Origin: Rhynchopus sp. YZ270_cl-10
Lineage: Eukaryota; Euglenozoa; Diplonemea; Diplonemida; Diplonemidae
Assembly (NCBI GenBank): GCA_964035575.1
Contig: OZ037929.1
Span: forward strand, 620,001-684,000
Length of the DNA stretch: 64,000 nt
Reading direction: 5' to 3'
In this document: piece after piece, positions 51,106 to 60,183 of the stretch
Layout: each line of letters opens with the position of its first letter
How positions within the stretch are numbered: position 1 is the first letter of the stretch
The notes under the pieces: generated by a model
What the model was told of the DNA's origin: nothing
Database searches by the model: none
The model's input: only the letters and a program-made list of their open reading frames with translations
Program-made: the position numbers and the translations under genes

Positions 51106-53631
51106 TTATGCTTCATGCTGAGCCACAACCCTCTGCATCTGTCTGAACCGCTCTGAGCTGACGATATCCCCCGAGGGAGTGCCGTAGGTGAATCTGCTGC
51201 GGGGCGGGGAGCGGACGGTGCGTGGTGGGAGAGGCTCGTCTAGCGCACCGATGAGCTGCTTCCCGACCCGCGCCACATCCTCCTCTGCAGAAGACCGCAG
51301 GGATTTGCTCATGGATAATAACTCTGCTGTTCTAGGCGACCGTGGGTACAGTGGTGTATGAGGTGTCGGCTGTACACGCTCTCCTCCCGCCAACACCTTG
51401 GTCACCCCTTGCACTGCTGCTGCCAGCTCCGACATTTGACTCCGCAGCTCATTCATCTCCTCTGTGCTCCTATTGGGCGTTCCCTGACGGGGCGACACTG
51501 ATCCCCCTACCCTCTGCGCACCCACCCCCCACACCATCTCCAAAACCGCTCCATCACCTATGCAGTACTCCCTTAATGAATACCCATCTGATAACACTGC
51601 CCCTTCATGCATCAAACACACCCCTTGCAATGCCATCGACCCATACCGGTGCAGTCTTTGCCTTACATTCACAATGGTTTCTTCCTCCTTGCAATCCACG
51701 GTAACGCTTCTGCTTGGAGATACTGTATTGTCTATTACGGTGATATGTATTGTATTGGGTTTGGTATGTTGGCGAGAAACGCTGGGTTGGAGTTGTGGGC
51801 GTGTATAAACGGAGACAACCGAGTCGTGGGAGACCCCTTGGCTTAACAGCGTTTTGTGGTCAATCAGAAGCGAGCCATCCATCTCCACGCACTGCATGGA
51901 AACAGGGATGTTCTCCTTCTCTCCGATGCGTTGCTTCAAATGCATCACAGTAGCTGTAGTAGGCAGACTTACCCTCGCCTTATGTCTCCCCTCCACCACC
52001 ACCTGTACATGAACCAATCCGGTCGACCTACTGGCCCAGAGAACATCCCCAGATTTAATCCCATACGACCCCAGCGTTCGTGTATCCTCCAGCTTCACCT
52101 TTCTTCCATCCGGCATCTGACAGGTTAAGCACTGATGTGCGGTTGGGGTTCCGTTTACAGCCTGGACCCTTGCCTTTAGATCGGAGACACTGTCGGAAAG
52201 ACTCAAATTTTTGACACACATTTCGACGGAAGGGTCGTTTTGGGGGACGACAAAGAGAGACAGACCTTCGTTGTGTAATGCTGTGGGTCTTGATGGCACA
52301 GCGTGGTGATGGTGATGATGATGGTGATGATGATGCTGTGGCGACGGAGGCATCTGCGGAATAGCATTCAACTCTCGCGCTTCTGGGATAATATTCGAAG
52401 TGCTGACTGCATGAGTCACCCCTGGAGGTGCTGCAGCTCCATATCCCTCCACATCCCCGGTTGTAGGGGTGAACAATGCACTACCCATACGCACCAAGCC
52501 CCCTATGACCTCGCCGATGGTTCCAGCTTCAATGCATTTACCGCTTTCAAAGTCGATGCGGCGCGCTGCTTTAACCAGCCGGCTGACAGGAGCCTCAGAT
52601 CGCCATCCGGTTTTGTGTCTCTCCTTAACTTCCTTATAGACCTCAATCTGTTCCTTCAGGATTTGCGCCTCTCTGTACTGCTCAGAAGCGACTGCTTGTT
52701 CTTTGCGTTTGATCAGCTGGGTCAGCTCTGTGTCTAGCTGGTCTGGTAACGTTCCGAGCACCCCTGCCTGGATGAGATGGTTCAAGGTGTAGTTTTGGTT
52801 AGGTGACACGACGCGGGCGACCCCTTCTGGAGATGTCATGGTCTCCTTCTCCTTTTCCTTTGCCGTTTCCTTAGGTTCGTCCTTCTTTTCTTTTTCAGTG
52901 TCTTTTGAGTCGGTGGGGGTGTCCTTGCTGTCAGAAGATTTAGAGGGTTTCGTGGTGTCTTTGTCATCTTTTGCATCCTTCTGTACCTGAACCTTTGGGG
53001 TTCCATCTGGTGCTAGGTCGAGGACGAACCCGGTTTTCCATTGGGAAAAATCGTCGTCACGGTAGAGAATTTTGTCGCCTACGTTCCATTTTTTTGAAGC
53101 TACTCCCCCCAACGCCTTTGGGGATGGAGCCTGGCCGGGGCGGAGGGAGGGGGAGGTGCGCATCTGTGAGAGCATTGCTTCCTTCGCTTTGTCTTCGTCT
53201 TCCACGCTTCGTTCGCGGCGGTTGCGGTCGGAGGTTTCTACGGCGTGCCAGCCGACCTCTATCCAGCCTCCGTTTTCTTCGTGGGTTACTTCCGATTTTA
53301 ACATTAGCTTTTTGCGAAATTCGCGATTGTTATCTGCAGAGACGAAGACCCTCGCGTACGACACCGCATTGGTTCGATCCGCCCCCGCCCATTCCGGCCG
53401 ATGTACCACCTTAAAAGTCAGATGCGCCCTCCTCGCAATTCCCTCCTTCGTCTCCCCACGCACCGTGTCATTCCACGAAGGGTCTCTCGTGTTGTTCTGC
53501 TGAGACGTCACTCCAATACGTTCCCCCGCATATTCCACAACAACCTTGGGGTTGCACGACGCACCGCGGTGTGTCGTGTGCAATCCCTGAACATGCTTCG
53601 CATTGTAAACATCCACTGTCCAGGTCGTCAT
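51106..53631 (-). CDS. C2-like / Tudor-like / triple ubiquitin-like domain protein
   Basis: 841 residues. Residues 1-130 resemble a C2 domain (WTVDVYNAKHV, SCNPKVVVEYAGE, T...RDPSWNDTV, LTFKVVHRPEW). Residues 180-218 (WNVGDKILYRDDDFSQWKTG) look like a small SH3/Tudor-type barrel. A Lys/Asp/Glu/Ser linker (220-265) precedes a coiled, UVR-like helix pair (302-336, LIKRKEQAVASEQYREAQIL), then a poly-His run (433-443). Three ubiquitin-like domains follow: 455-535 (DSVSDLKARVQ, SYGIKSGDVLW), 538-612 (ATVMHLKQRIGEKENIP) and 626-702 (ETIVNVRQRLHRYG, LREYCIGDGAVLEM). None ends in the diglycine needed for conjugation, so they are probably binding modules. Expected to be a membrane- or ubiquitin-pathway adaptor; exact role unknown. 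The start is the first ATG after a textbook acceptor. Confidence 0.8.
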   Translation of the reverse strand: MTTWTVDVYNAKHVQGLHTTHRGASCNPKVVVEYAGERIGVTSQQNNTRDPSWNDTVRGETKEGIARRAHLTFKVVHRPEWAGADRTNAVSYARVFVSADNNREFRKKLMLKSEVTHEENGGWIEVGWHAVETSDRNRRERSVEDEDKAKEAMLSQMRTSPSLRPGQAPSPKALGGVASKKWNVGDKILYRDDDFSQWKTGFVLDLAPDGTPKVQVQKDAKDDKDTTKPSKSSDSKDTPTDSKDTEKEKKDEPKETAKEKEKETMTSPEGVARVVSPNQNYTLNHLIQAGVLGTLPDQLDTELTQLIKRKEQAVASEQYREAQILKEQIEVYKEVKERHKTGWRSEAPVSRLVKAARRIDFESGKCIEAGTIGEVIGGLVRMGSALFTPTTGDVEGYGAAAPPGVTHAVSTSNIIPEARELNAIPQMPPSPQHHHHHHHHHHHAVPSRPTALHNEGLSLFVVPQNDPSVEMCVKNLSLSDSVSDLKARVQAVNGTPTAHQCLTCQMPDGRKVKLEDTRTLGSYGIKSGDVLWASRSTGLVHVQVVVEGRHKARVSLPTTATVMHLKQRIGEKENIPVSMQCVEMDGSLLIDHKTLLSQGVSHDSVVSVYTRPQLQPSVSRQHTKPNTIHITVIDNTVSPSRSVTVDCKEEETIVNVRQRLHRYGSMALQGVCLMHEGAVLSDGYSLREYCIGDGAVLEMVWGVGAQRVGGSVSPRQGTPNRSTEEMNELRSQMSELAAAVQGVTKVLAGGERVQPTPHTPLYPRSPRTAELLSMSKSLRSSAEEDVARVGKQLIGALDEPLPPRTVRSPPRSRFTYGTPSGDIVSSERFRQMQRVVAQHEA

Positions 53632-53700
53632 TCTGAGGAAAAGAAGAAAAGAAAAGGTTATAAGATTAACCTAAAACCTCGGATCTGTGCTTAGTCACCT
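53632..53700 (-). promoter_or_regulatory. Family A hairpin plus polypyrimidine/AG acceptor directly before the start codon
   Basis: Minus strand: AAGGTGACTAAGCACAGATC, CGAGGTTTTAGGTTAATCTT, ATAACC, then TTTTCTTTTCTTCTTTTCCT, CAG (AG at 53634-53633), A, ATG. The dispersed stem-loop lies immediately upstream of what is very likely the trans-splice acceptor of the 841-residue protein. The leader would be one nucleotide plus the spliced leader. Confidence 0.65.
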
Positions 53701-54279
53701 TACAGAAGAAGAAGAAGAAGAAGGGGGATAAAAGAGAATGGAGAGAAGGGGGGAAAGAGAAAGGTGAGGTTTTTGTTGGGGGGGATAGAGAGATTGGGCG
53801 TGTGTGTGTTAAATGTGTAGCATTGTTGTGTTTTTTTTTTGTTGTGTTATTTAGTAGTGTGGTGGTTCTCCTGTTTTTTTTTTTTTTGTGTGGTAGTGTG
53901 GTGGGGTTGAGGGGGGGTGGGAGGTGGGGGGGAGTAATAAGTAATGAAATAAATTTTGTAGGGTGGGCCAACTTTTTTTGGTCGGTGGTTGCGTGCTAGT
54001 TCTTTTTTTGGATTCTGGGGGGGAAAGTTTGGGACTGAGACATATCAAGCCAATTACCACCAAAATGTGCACACAACATTTTTGCATCCTCTTAAAAATT
54101 AGGTGTAAAAATCATCAGGGTGCACTCCAAACCCGCATATGGGGGTCACACCAAAAATGCTACCTAAGCCTCTCTTCTTAGACCACCTTTGATTGCATTT
54201 GTTATCGCACAGCATGGGCTGTGCGGGATTCCACAAGGGCAAAAGAAAGCTTGTCATCAAACGTCGGCAAAGAAAGCTT
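53701..54279. other. Gene-free spacer
   Basis: G/T-rich simple DNA. One family A copy at about 54154-54186 (ACCTAAGCCTCTCTTCTTAG). An A-like form without the A-loop lies near 54200. No coding signal. Confidence 0.5.
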
Positions 54280-55749
54280 CTAAGATGAAGATAACTCGCT
54301 CGTGCACACACATCTATTGCTATACAGCATCTTCTCAGTGTGCTCCACCTCAAGGCTTGATGTCCACTTCCGAACCTCGTCGCTTGTTTGTAAATAACAG
54401 CAACCATCCACAAACCTGCACGCAATTCGTGTTACGCCGCTCAATCCTGCAAAGTCAATTGAGGTTAACGCCGTGCAACCTGATAAGAAGTAGTTCCCAA
54501 GGCTTGTGACACTGCCCAATCCTGCAAAGTTGATGGAGGTCAACGACGTGCAATCTGATAAGAAGCGGTCCCCCAGGCTTGTGACGCTGTCCAATCCTGC
54601 AAAGTCGATCGAGGTCAACGCCGTGCAACCTGATAAGAAATAGCAGTTCCCAAGGCTTCTGATATTGCCCAATCCTGCAAAGTTGATGGAGGTTAACGCA
54701 GTGCAACCTGACAAGAAGTAGCGCTCAAGGCTTGTGACGCTGTCCAATCCTGCAAAGTCGATGGAGGTTAACGACGTGCAACGTGATAAGAAGTGGTCCC
54801 CAAGGCCTGTGACGCTCCCCAATCCTGCAAAGTCGATTGAAGTTAACGCCGTGCAACGAAATAAGAAGTTGTTCCCAAGGCTTGTGACGCTGCTCAATCC
54901 TGCAAAGTCGATGGAGGTTAATGCCTTGCAACCTGCTAAGAAGAAGTTGTTCCCAGGGCTTCTCACGCTGCCCAATCCTGCAAAGTCGATGGAGGTTAAC
55001 TCTGTGCAATGTGATAAGAAGGCGTCCCCAAGTCTTGTCACACCACTCAATCCTGAAAAGTTGATGGAGGTTAGCGCAGTGCAACGTGATAAGAAGTAGC
55101 GCCCAAGGATTTTGACGCTGCCTAATCCTGCAAAGTCGATGGAGGTTAACGATGTGCAACCTGATAAGAAATAGCCCCCAAAGTTTGTGACGTTGCCCAA
55201 TCCTGCAAAGTTGAATGGCTCAAAAGTGCGCAATGACGTGCAGCTGCTCAGGAAGTGCGCACCTATTGTCGTGACGTTGCACAACCCAGACAAGTTAACT
55301 GATTCCAATGATGAACATTGAGATAAGAAGTAGTCATCAATCGCAGTAACAGCTAACGGGGCACTCAGATCAAGGCTGCGTAAATTAGTGCTTGAGAGGA
55401 ACCTGTTCGGAATCACAGTTACAACTTCTGCCTGCAGAAACAACTGCGCTACCTTGGGGTCTTCTACACTCGCAAACCTCTTTGGAGTGAGGTCTGTCTC
55501 ACCCAATGCACGAAGAGCTGCAATGGATTGTTGCATCTGCGACTGCGTCAACACGACGGTATCGCCAGCACTCAGCGCTGTGATGTTGATGTCCTCTCCT
55601 TCGCCGTTCCCTCCGAAGTCCATGCCAAATGTGTCTTCAGCAAACCCCGTTGTAGTTGCCACCTTCCGCCGCAGGTCCTTCGCTGTGTCATCCACATCCA
55701 CATCGACGACGTACGTATTACCATCAAATCCTTCGATGTTGAGTTCCAT
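54280..55749 (-). CDS. Ubiquitin-like plus BspA-type leucine-rich-repeat protein
   Basis: 489 residues from the ATG at 55749. The open frame extends to 55917, but an acceptor-like CCCACATACAG at 55768 makes the shorter start more likely. Residues 1-77 form a ubiquitin-like fold (MELNIEGFDGNTYVVDVD, DLRRKVATTTGF, ALSAGDTVVLTQ). Residues about 130-475 are some 13 repeats of 23-24 residues with the consensus LTSIDFAGLGSVTSLGNYFL and SGCTA, a BspA/Treponema-type leucine-rich repeat. Such repeats give curved binding surfaces; no enzymatic motif, signal peptide or membrane segment. Probably a cytosolic protein-interaction factor, and the neighbouring gene also carries ubiquitin-like domains. DNA repeats of 69-72 bp are very alike (AATCCTGCAAAGTCGATGGA), so repeat number may vary between alleles. 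The last 11 codons come from a family C hairpin. Confidence 0.82.
   Translation of the reverse strand: MELNIEGFDGNTYVVDVDVDDTAKDLRRKVATTTGFAEDTFGMDFGGNGEGEDINITALSAGDTVVLTQSQMQQSIAALRALGETDLTPKRFASVEDPKVAQLFLQAEVVTVIPNRFLSSTNLRSLDLSAPLAVTAIDDYFLSQCSSLESVNLSGLCNVTTIGAHFLSSCTSLRTFEPFNFAGLGNVTNFGGYFLSGCTSLTSIDFAGLGSVKILGRYFLSRCTALTSINFSGLSGVTRLGDAFLSHCTELTSIDFAGLGSVRSPGNNFFLAGCKALTSIDFAGLSSVTSLGNNFLFRCTALTSIDFAGLGSVTGLGDHFLSRCTSLTSIDFAGLDSVTSLERYFLSGCTALTSINFAGLGNIRSLGNCYFLSGCTALTSIDFAGLDSVTSLGDRFLSDCTSLTSINFAGLGSVTSLGNYFLSGCTALTSIDFAGLSGVTRIACRFVDGCCYLQTSDEVRKWTSSLEVEHTEKMLYSNRCVCTSELSSS
54283..54318 (-). repeat. Family C stem-loop forming the 3' end of the LRR coding sequence
   Basis: Minus strand AGATGTGTGTGCACGAGCGA, GTTATCTTCATCT encodes RCVCTSELSSS and runs into TAG. 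AGATG and CATCT close the stem as in other copies, for example 50686-50720 and 62166-62212. Confidence 0.7.
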
Positions 55750-55767
55750 TCGTGTTTTGTGTGTTTT

Positions 55768-56844
55768 CTGTATGTGGGAGTGGTGCATGCCATAGCCATT
55801 GATTGTCCATCCATCTCTGTGGATGGGTGAAGAGCCTTCGCCCAGGTGGGGTGGGAACGAAGGCTTCACCGTGACCTGGTCAGGTGCCTGACCAAGCTCT
55901 GACCAAGCTGAAAACAAATCAAGGGGGCTCGGTCATGACGAGGTCCCCGTTGGTCATGGCAGATAAAAATGTACTGGGTACTCAGAGAAGGTATGTCCTT
56001 CGGGTCGACGGGGAGCGTCTTGGGTGGGTAGCAGTCCACAGATCCAAAGTGTAGTCAAATGCGTAGAAGTTTTCTATTATTGTTTCTTTTGAGTTATCGG
56101 GGATTGCTTCCTTTGAAAGATCGGTGCAAATTATTTACACATGGAAAAAAAAAACGTTTGTACGAAAATGAGTTGAACCTGTCTCAAAGCATGTCATTTC
56201 AAAAGCCACTCAAGTGGCGCTTGGGGTGTATAGGGTTAAGGGTTTATTTATCCGTTTTGGAAAAAAAAAGGGGGGGTAGAGTTGAAATACAAAGCCCTCT
56301 CGTGAACAGTGTACCTTTGGTATGACTGGCGGCACCGGTTGGGCACCCAACCATGCAGTCCTACATCCATTTCGTGGTTTACATCTATAAAAAAAATCGC
56401 GGATGATATCTACACGAACCTACTCTCTGTTATTTCGAAGGGATAAGCCACTAGTAGGCGTGGTGAGTACCTGCCCACCAAAGCTCTGACCAGAGAGAAG
56501 GCTTTCGCTCCTTTTTTTTTGGAGCAAACAACCCCAGCTACGGGGTCAGCGGCCACCATCGGTGCTGCTGAAGGAGGCGTCCCGGGGCTACATGCACACT
56601 GCTTGGTCTCCTGACCGAGGCTCTGCGTTCGGCTGAAAGAGCTGGTATGAGGTACAATTTCGACCTTTGGAGCCCAAAGTTGACGGCACGTTGCGTGCAG
56701 GGTGTCTGTGGGGATTGCTTCGTTTACGGTTAAGAAGGGTGTCAGATTGCAGCACGCTCACAACGACGCAGAGAGCAACTAAAGGAGCCGTGGTCACAGA
56801 CTATTAAGGGTGATGCCGTACACCGGATTGATTTTTTGTATCGC
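55768..56844. other. Spacer between LRR gene and DUF268 gene
   Basis: Family B copy at 56280-56330. Otherwise no recognised repeat and no coding signal. Contains the leader of the LRR gene on its left side. Confidence 0.5.
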
Positions 56845-58137
56845 TCACTGCACTTTGTCCCCAATGCGCTTTGCAAGGAAGAGTGGCTGCGTGGTGCCTG
56901 GCATGCACTTGAAGGTCTCGAAGTTGCTGAAGAGAAGCGGGAAACGTCGTATACCGTACTTCCTGTGCAGGTTCCACGTGATCCCGTCGCGTCTGAGCCC
57001 ACATCCCTTGCCCTTGACCCGACCCTCAACACCCACAGCAACGGTCGAACCCGGGTCCAGTATACACCACGTCTTGGCCATCTGGACAACATCCCCCCAA
57101 GGGTTCAGCACATCCCCATACCGCCCCAGCCCGCTGTGCTCCAAAGAAGAGAACGTCGCCATCCCCTGAAACCGCGGCAGCCTCCCCTCGCGGTACAGCC
57201 TGTTGAACTCATGCGGCGTGAAGGTCGACAGCTGCGGGTGCGTCGAGTTGATCGCACCGTACTCAAGGGTGTACACATGCCCGACACCCTCCGAGAGCAG
57301 GATCGCCTCTGCCCAGGGGTTTTCCGACCCGATCACGAGAACGTTCTTCCCCTTCCACCCTGCGAGCTGCACTGAACGCTGGATGGCGTGGACGTTCGCT
57401 TTCCCGTAGTTTCCCTCCATGCGGCCTGTTGTGACGTTCTGTATCATATCGTTGACCAGCCCCTGCGTCCACTGACTTGCGAGGGCGAGACCACCGCTGT
57501 ACTTTTGCGCGAGAAAGCCATCATTGGGGTACTTCATTCTGACGTATCTGTTGAAGGTGTAGTCGTCGAACAGGGGTGCGGGGATGACCTCCGGTGGTGG
57601 CCAATGCGGTGACGATGCCTCGAATAGGTCTGTTGCGTACAGCTTCGCACAGTGCACGGGGGCTGTGATGGTCGGCATGTACTTGCCCCACCCGGCACGC
57701 TTCTGCGCGCCATTCATTGTACACAGATCGCCACACAGCTCCAACTGCGCAGCACGCACCTCCTCGTAGTATCTATCACTCAAGGCACTGCTCAAATTCA
57801 CCTTAGATGCCAGCAGGTCCTCTGTTCTGAACGGCGTCACATCCTGCACATCCTGCACCTTGCCCTCCTGCACATTCTCCACGTTGCGAGAAGGACTGCT
57901 GTGTGCGTCATGCATCGTTTCCTCAGCACCCTGTATAGGCTCACCTGAAGGCATCACCTTCACCTCGAGGGGTGTGTCAACAGCGGAGCTGCTGTGTGTC
58001 GCCTCGCCCGGTGCGGTGTCGCCAGAAACGGTTGTCTTGGGCACATCCCCGGCACCACCCAGCTGTGTCACAGAGAAGATTCCTAAGAAGAACACAACGG
58101 TGGCGCAGAGCTGCCGTGCGTGGGAGGGGGAAAGCAT
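56845..58137 (-). CDS. DUF268-type type II membrane protein, copy 1
   Basis: 430 residues from the ATG at 58137. A longer frame to 58350 includes sequence upstream of an acceptor-like CGTGCAG (58170). Residues 9-28 (LCATVVFFLGIFSVTQLGG) are a signal anchor. A variable, acidic and Ser/Thr-rich stem (30-110) follows. The domain has AAQLELCGDLC, SSPHWPPPEVIP, GKNVLVIGSENPWAEA (264-279), YTLEYGAINSTHPQLSTFTP, FSSLEHSGLGRYGDVLNPWG (329-348) and a C-terminal LHRKYGIRRFPLLFSNFE. This succession (VIGS-x-x-PW-x-E, LEYG, EHSGLGRYGD-x-LNPWGD) is the DUF268 signature known from nematodes and various protists. The fold looks like a Rossmann/SAM-methyltransferase core, but the reaction is not established. 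Location inferred: Golgi/secretory lumen. The window also holds a fucosyltransferase-like gene. Confidence 0.8.
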   Translation of the reverse strand: MLSPSHARQLCATVVFFLGIFSVTQLGGAGDVPKTTVSGDTAPGEATHSSSAVDTPLEVKVMPSGEPIQGAEETMHDAHSSPSRNVENVQEGKVQDVQDVTPFRTEDLLASKVNLSSALSDRYYEEVRAAQLELCGDLCTMNGAQKRAGWGKYMPTITAPVHCAKLYATDLFEASSPHWPPPEVIPAPLFDDYTFNRYVRMKYPNDGFLAQKYSGGLALASQWTQGLVNDMIQNVTTGRMEGNYGKANVHAIQRSVQLAGWKGKNVLVIGSENPWAEAILLSEGVGHVYTLEYGAINSTHPQLSTFTPHEFNRLYREGRLPRFQGMATFSSLEHSGLGRYGDVLNPWGDVVQMAKTWCILDPGSTVAVGVEGRVKGKGCGLRRDGITWNLHRKYGIRRFPLLFSNFETFKCMPGTTQPLFLAKRIGDKVQ

Positions 58138-58373
58138 ATGTAATGGGTGGGGTGGGGGTGTGTTAATTCCTGCACGGAATATTATCCATGCGTGCTGTAT
58201 GCGTGAGATGTAGTATGTGTGTGTGTGTGTTGTGGTTTGGGGGGGTGATTCTTTGTGCGTAGGAAGTGGGCAACGTACCAAAGCATAAAGACACAAAACA
58301 AACGGGGTTTTTTGCATTATACGTCGTGAAGCTGCAGTCTTTTTTGCCACCCATTGCGTGGTGGGAGAAGGGG

Positions 58374-58440
58374 CTGCAGAGAAAGAAAAGTTTATAATAT
58401 AAACCCAATCCTCTCTGGTGCTTAGTCCACCTTGATCAAC
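58374..58440 (-). promoter_or_regulatory. Family A hairpin followed by polypyrimidine/AG, upstream of DUF268 copy 1
   Basis: Minus strand: CAAGGTGGACTAAGCACCAG, AGAGGATTGGGTTTATATTA, TAAAC, TTTTCTTTCTCTGCAG with AG at 58375-58374. It lies 240 nt before the chosen start. A second candidate acceptor at 58171-58170 is closer. Which is used cannot be decided. Confidence 0.45.
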
Positions 58441-60183
58441 ATTCGTTATCGCGCAGTGTCAGCTGGGTTTGGGAGAAAAAAAAATTGTAAGAACGGTAGA
58501 CTAGAACGTATATTCGTTGACTGCACAAAATCCTCCTGTATTAGGTGTGGCGACCGTACCGTTAGAACTATTCCTCCTTTACGGCAAGCTTTTGTTGGTG
58601 CTCCTGACGACCCCATATTGCGCCCTTAGTAGTTGTTGTGTACTTCGTTTTTTTTTGGATTTCTGGGGAAACCATTTGTGGAATAAAAAAAAGGAGGGCT
58701 TTTGTTTCTACTTTACTAATCGGGCTCGAATTATTATTGGCTTAAACTGAAGAAAGGGAAAATGGCAAAATATGTATAAAAAAAAAGTGGGGTTGTTAGT
58801 GCAAAACGCCTCTGCCTGCGTCCCACTGACACTCCGCGGGTTATCGAACCCCCAAAAAAAAAGAAGAACGGTGTTCTAAAACGCTGTGACGAGAGGGTGT
58901 AGAGGCTAACCAGCATCTATTTGACTGATGTTTTTCGTTGAACCTAACTTGGCATGTTAAAGGGAAAAGGAAAAGAAAAACTTGAAAGATGAATGTGAAA
59001 AGTTCGTGCACCATGTGTGTAAATGTGTTGGGTCTTGCACCCGTGTTGGAAATGCCAAAAAAAAAAAGAAAATGGTCAGATTCACAGTAAATAGCACGAC
59101 CCACGTAATCACCTACAGTGGTAATTTCCATTCGGGAGAAGACAGAACGCCGAAAAAGGGAAACCATTTCTAAAAAAAAAAAATTTTTTTTTTGGAGGAA
59201 CCATTTCGAGGTTAAAACCTATGCCCTCCGTCCACTTTGAAGAAAGACAAAAAATAATAAGGCAAATATGCCTCACGGCACAACATCTAAGCAAAGGAGA
59301 GAAGAGAATATTGTGTCAGAGGGGAAAAGAAAAATGTCTTCTCTCCCCCACACGCCTCTCCCACCACTATCGCTATCGGAAGAAAAGATGATCAGTTGAT
59401 CCTACAGTCGCTTATTGAACGTCGCCTCATGAAATGAAGAAGTTGAAAAATGCAAAAGCTTAGAAAGCCTCTTCACAGGTGAAGCCGGAATATATCAACC
59501 GTCATTAAGGCTCTTTGATCACTGATATCATGGGGAGCAATCCCTAAGCGAAAGAGGGAAATGGGTCCTTTGTGTTGTCGCACCCTAGAGACGTATACAG
59601 ACTTGTTCATAGGATGCGGCGATCTGAAAGCTCAGCCAACCTTTGAGAAACGAAACACCTCACATACATTACGACCAGAAAAAAAACGACCAAAAAATAC
59701 GCCACATCCATTCCCTTATTAAGGGCAGTATACTGACTACGAACAAAAATAATAATAATAACCCTTACCCTTGTTTCCCTTGCCCACACGTACGAAAATA
59801 ACTTCGTGCAGCATTTGTGTGTCCAAATAACGGAACAAAAATAAACAACTGAGGACTTCGTGTTAAGAGAGCGAGTCCTCAGTGTTCAGCAAAACCAGGG
59901 CAATGTAGCCCTCCAGATCAGCGACACATAAAACAAACACAAAAAAAAAGGGCAATATTCCGTGCAGGGATTATCCAAGTAAGTGACTTTCGAACACAGA
60001 TGCATAGCGCTCAAGGGGCTGTGTTCTCCATTGGGAAGGAGTACCACCTGCTACTGTCCGGAGCCAAACAGAGAGTCTTAAACAGAGAGGCCACTTCGTA
60101 CATTAAAGGGTCCATCTAGTCAAAAATGTCTTTTTTTCAGGATTTCCAACATTGTCAGGGTTCGAAGACGTATTGTCCTGTCA
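58441..60183. other. Spacer between the two DUF268 genes
   Basis: Weak family G copy (58512-58600), LINE-tail copy (58786-58861), family C-like copy (58982-59045). 59300-60180 has no recognised repeat and no convincing frame; it is the likely 3' untranslated region of copy 2. Confidence 0.5.
58786..58861 (-). mobile_element. LINE-tail copy with an internal 9-bp inversion
   Basis: Plus strand GCAAAACGCCTCTG then CCTGCGTCC then CACTGACACTCCGCGGGTTA. In all other copies the middle reads GGACGCAGG. The 9-mer is exactly inverted while both flanks are unchanged. Confidence 0.75.
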
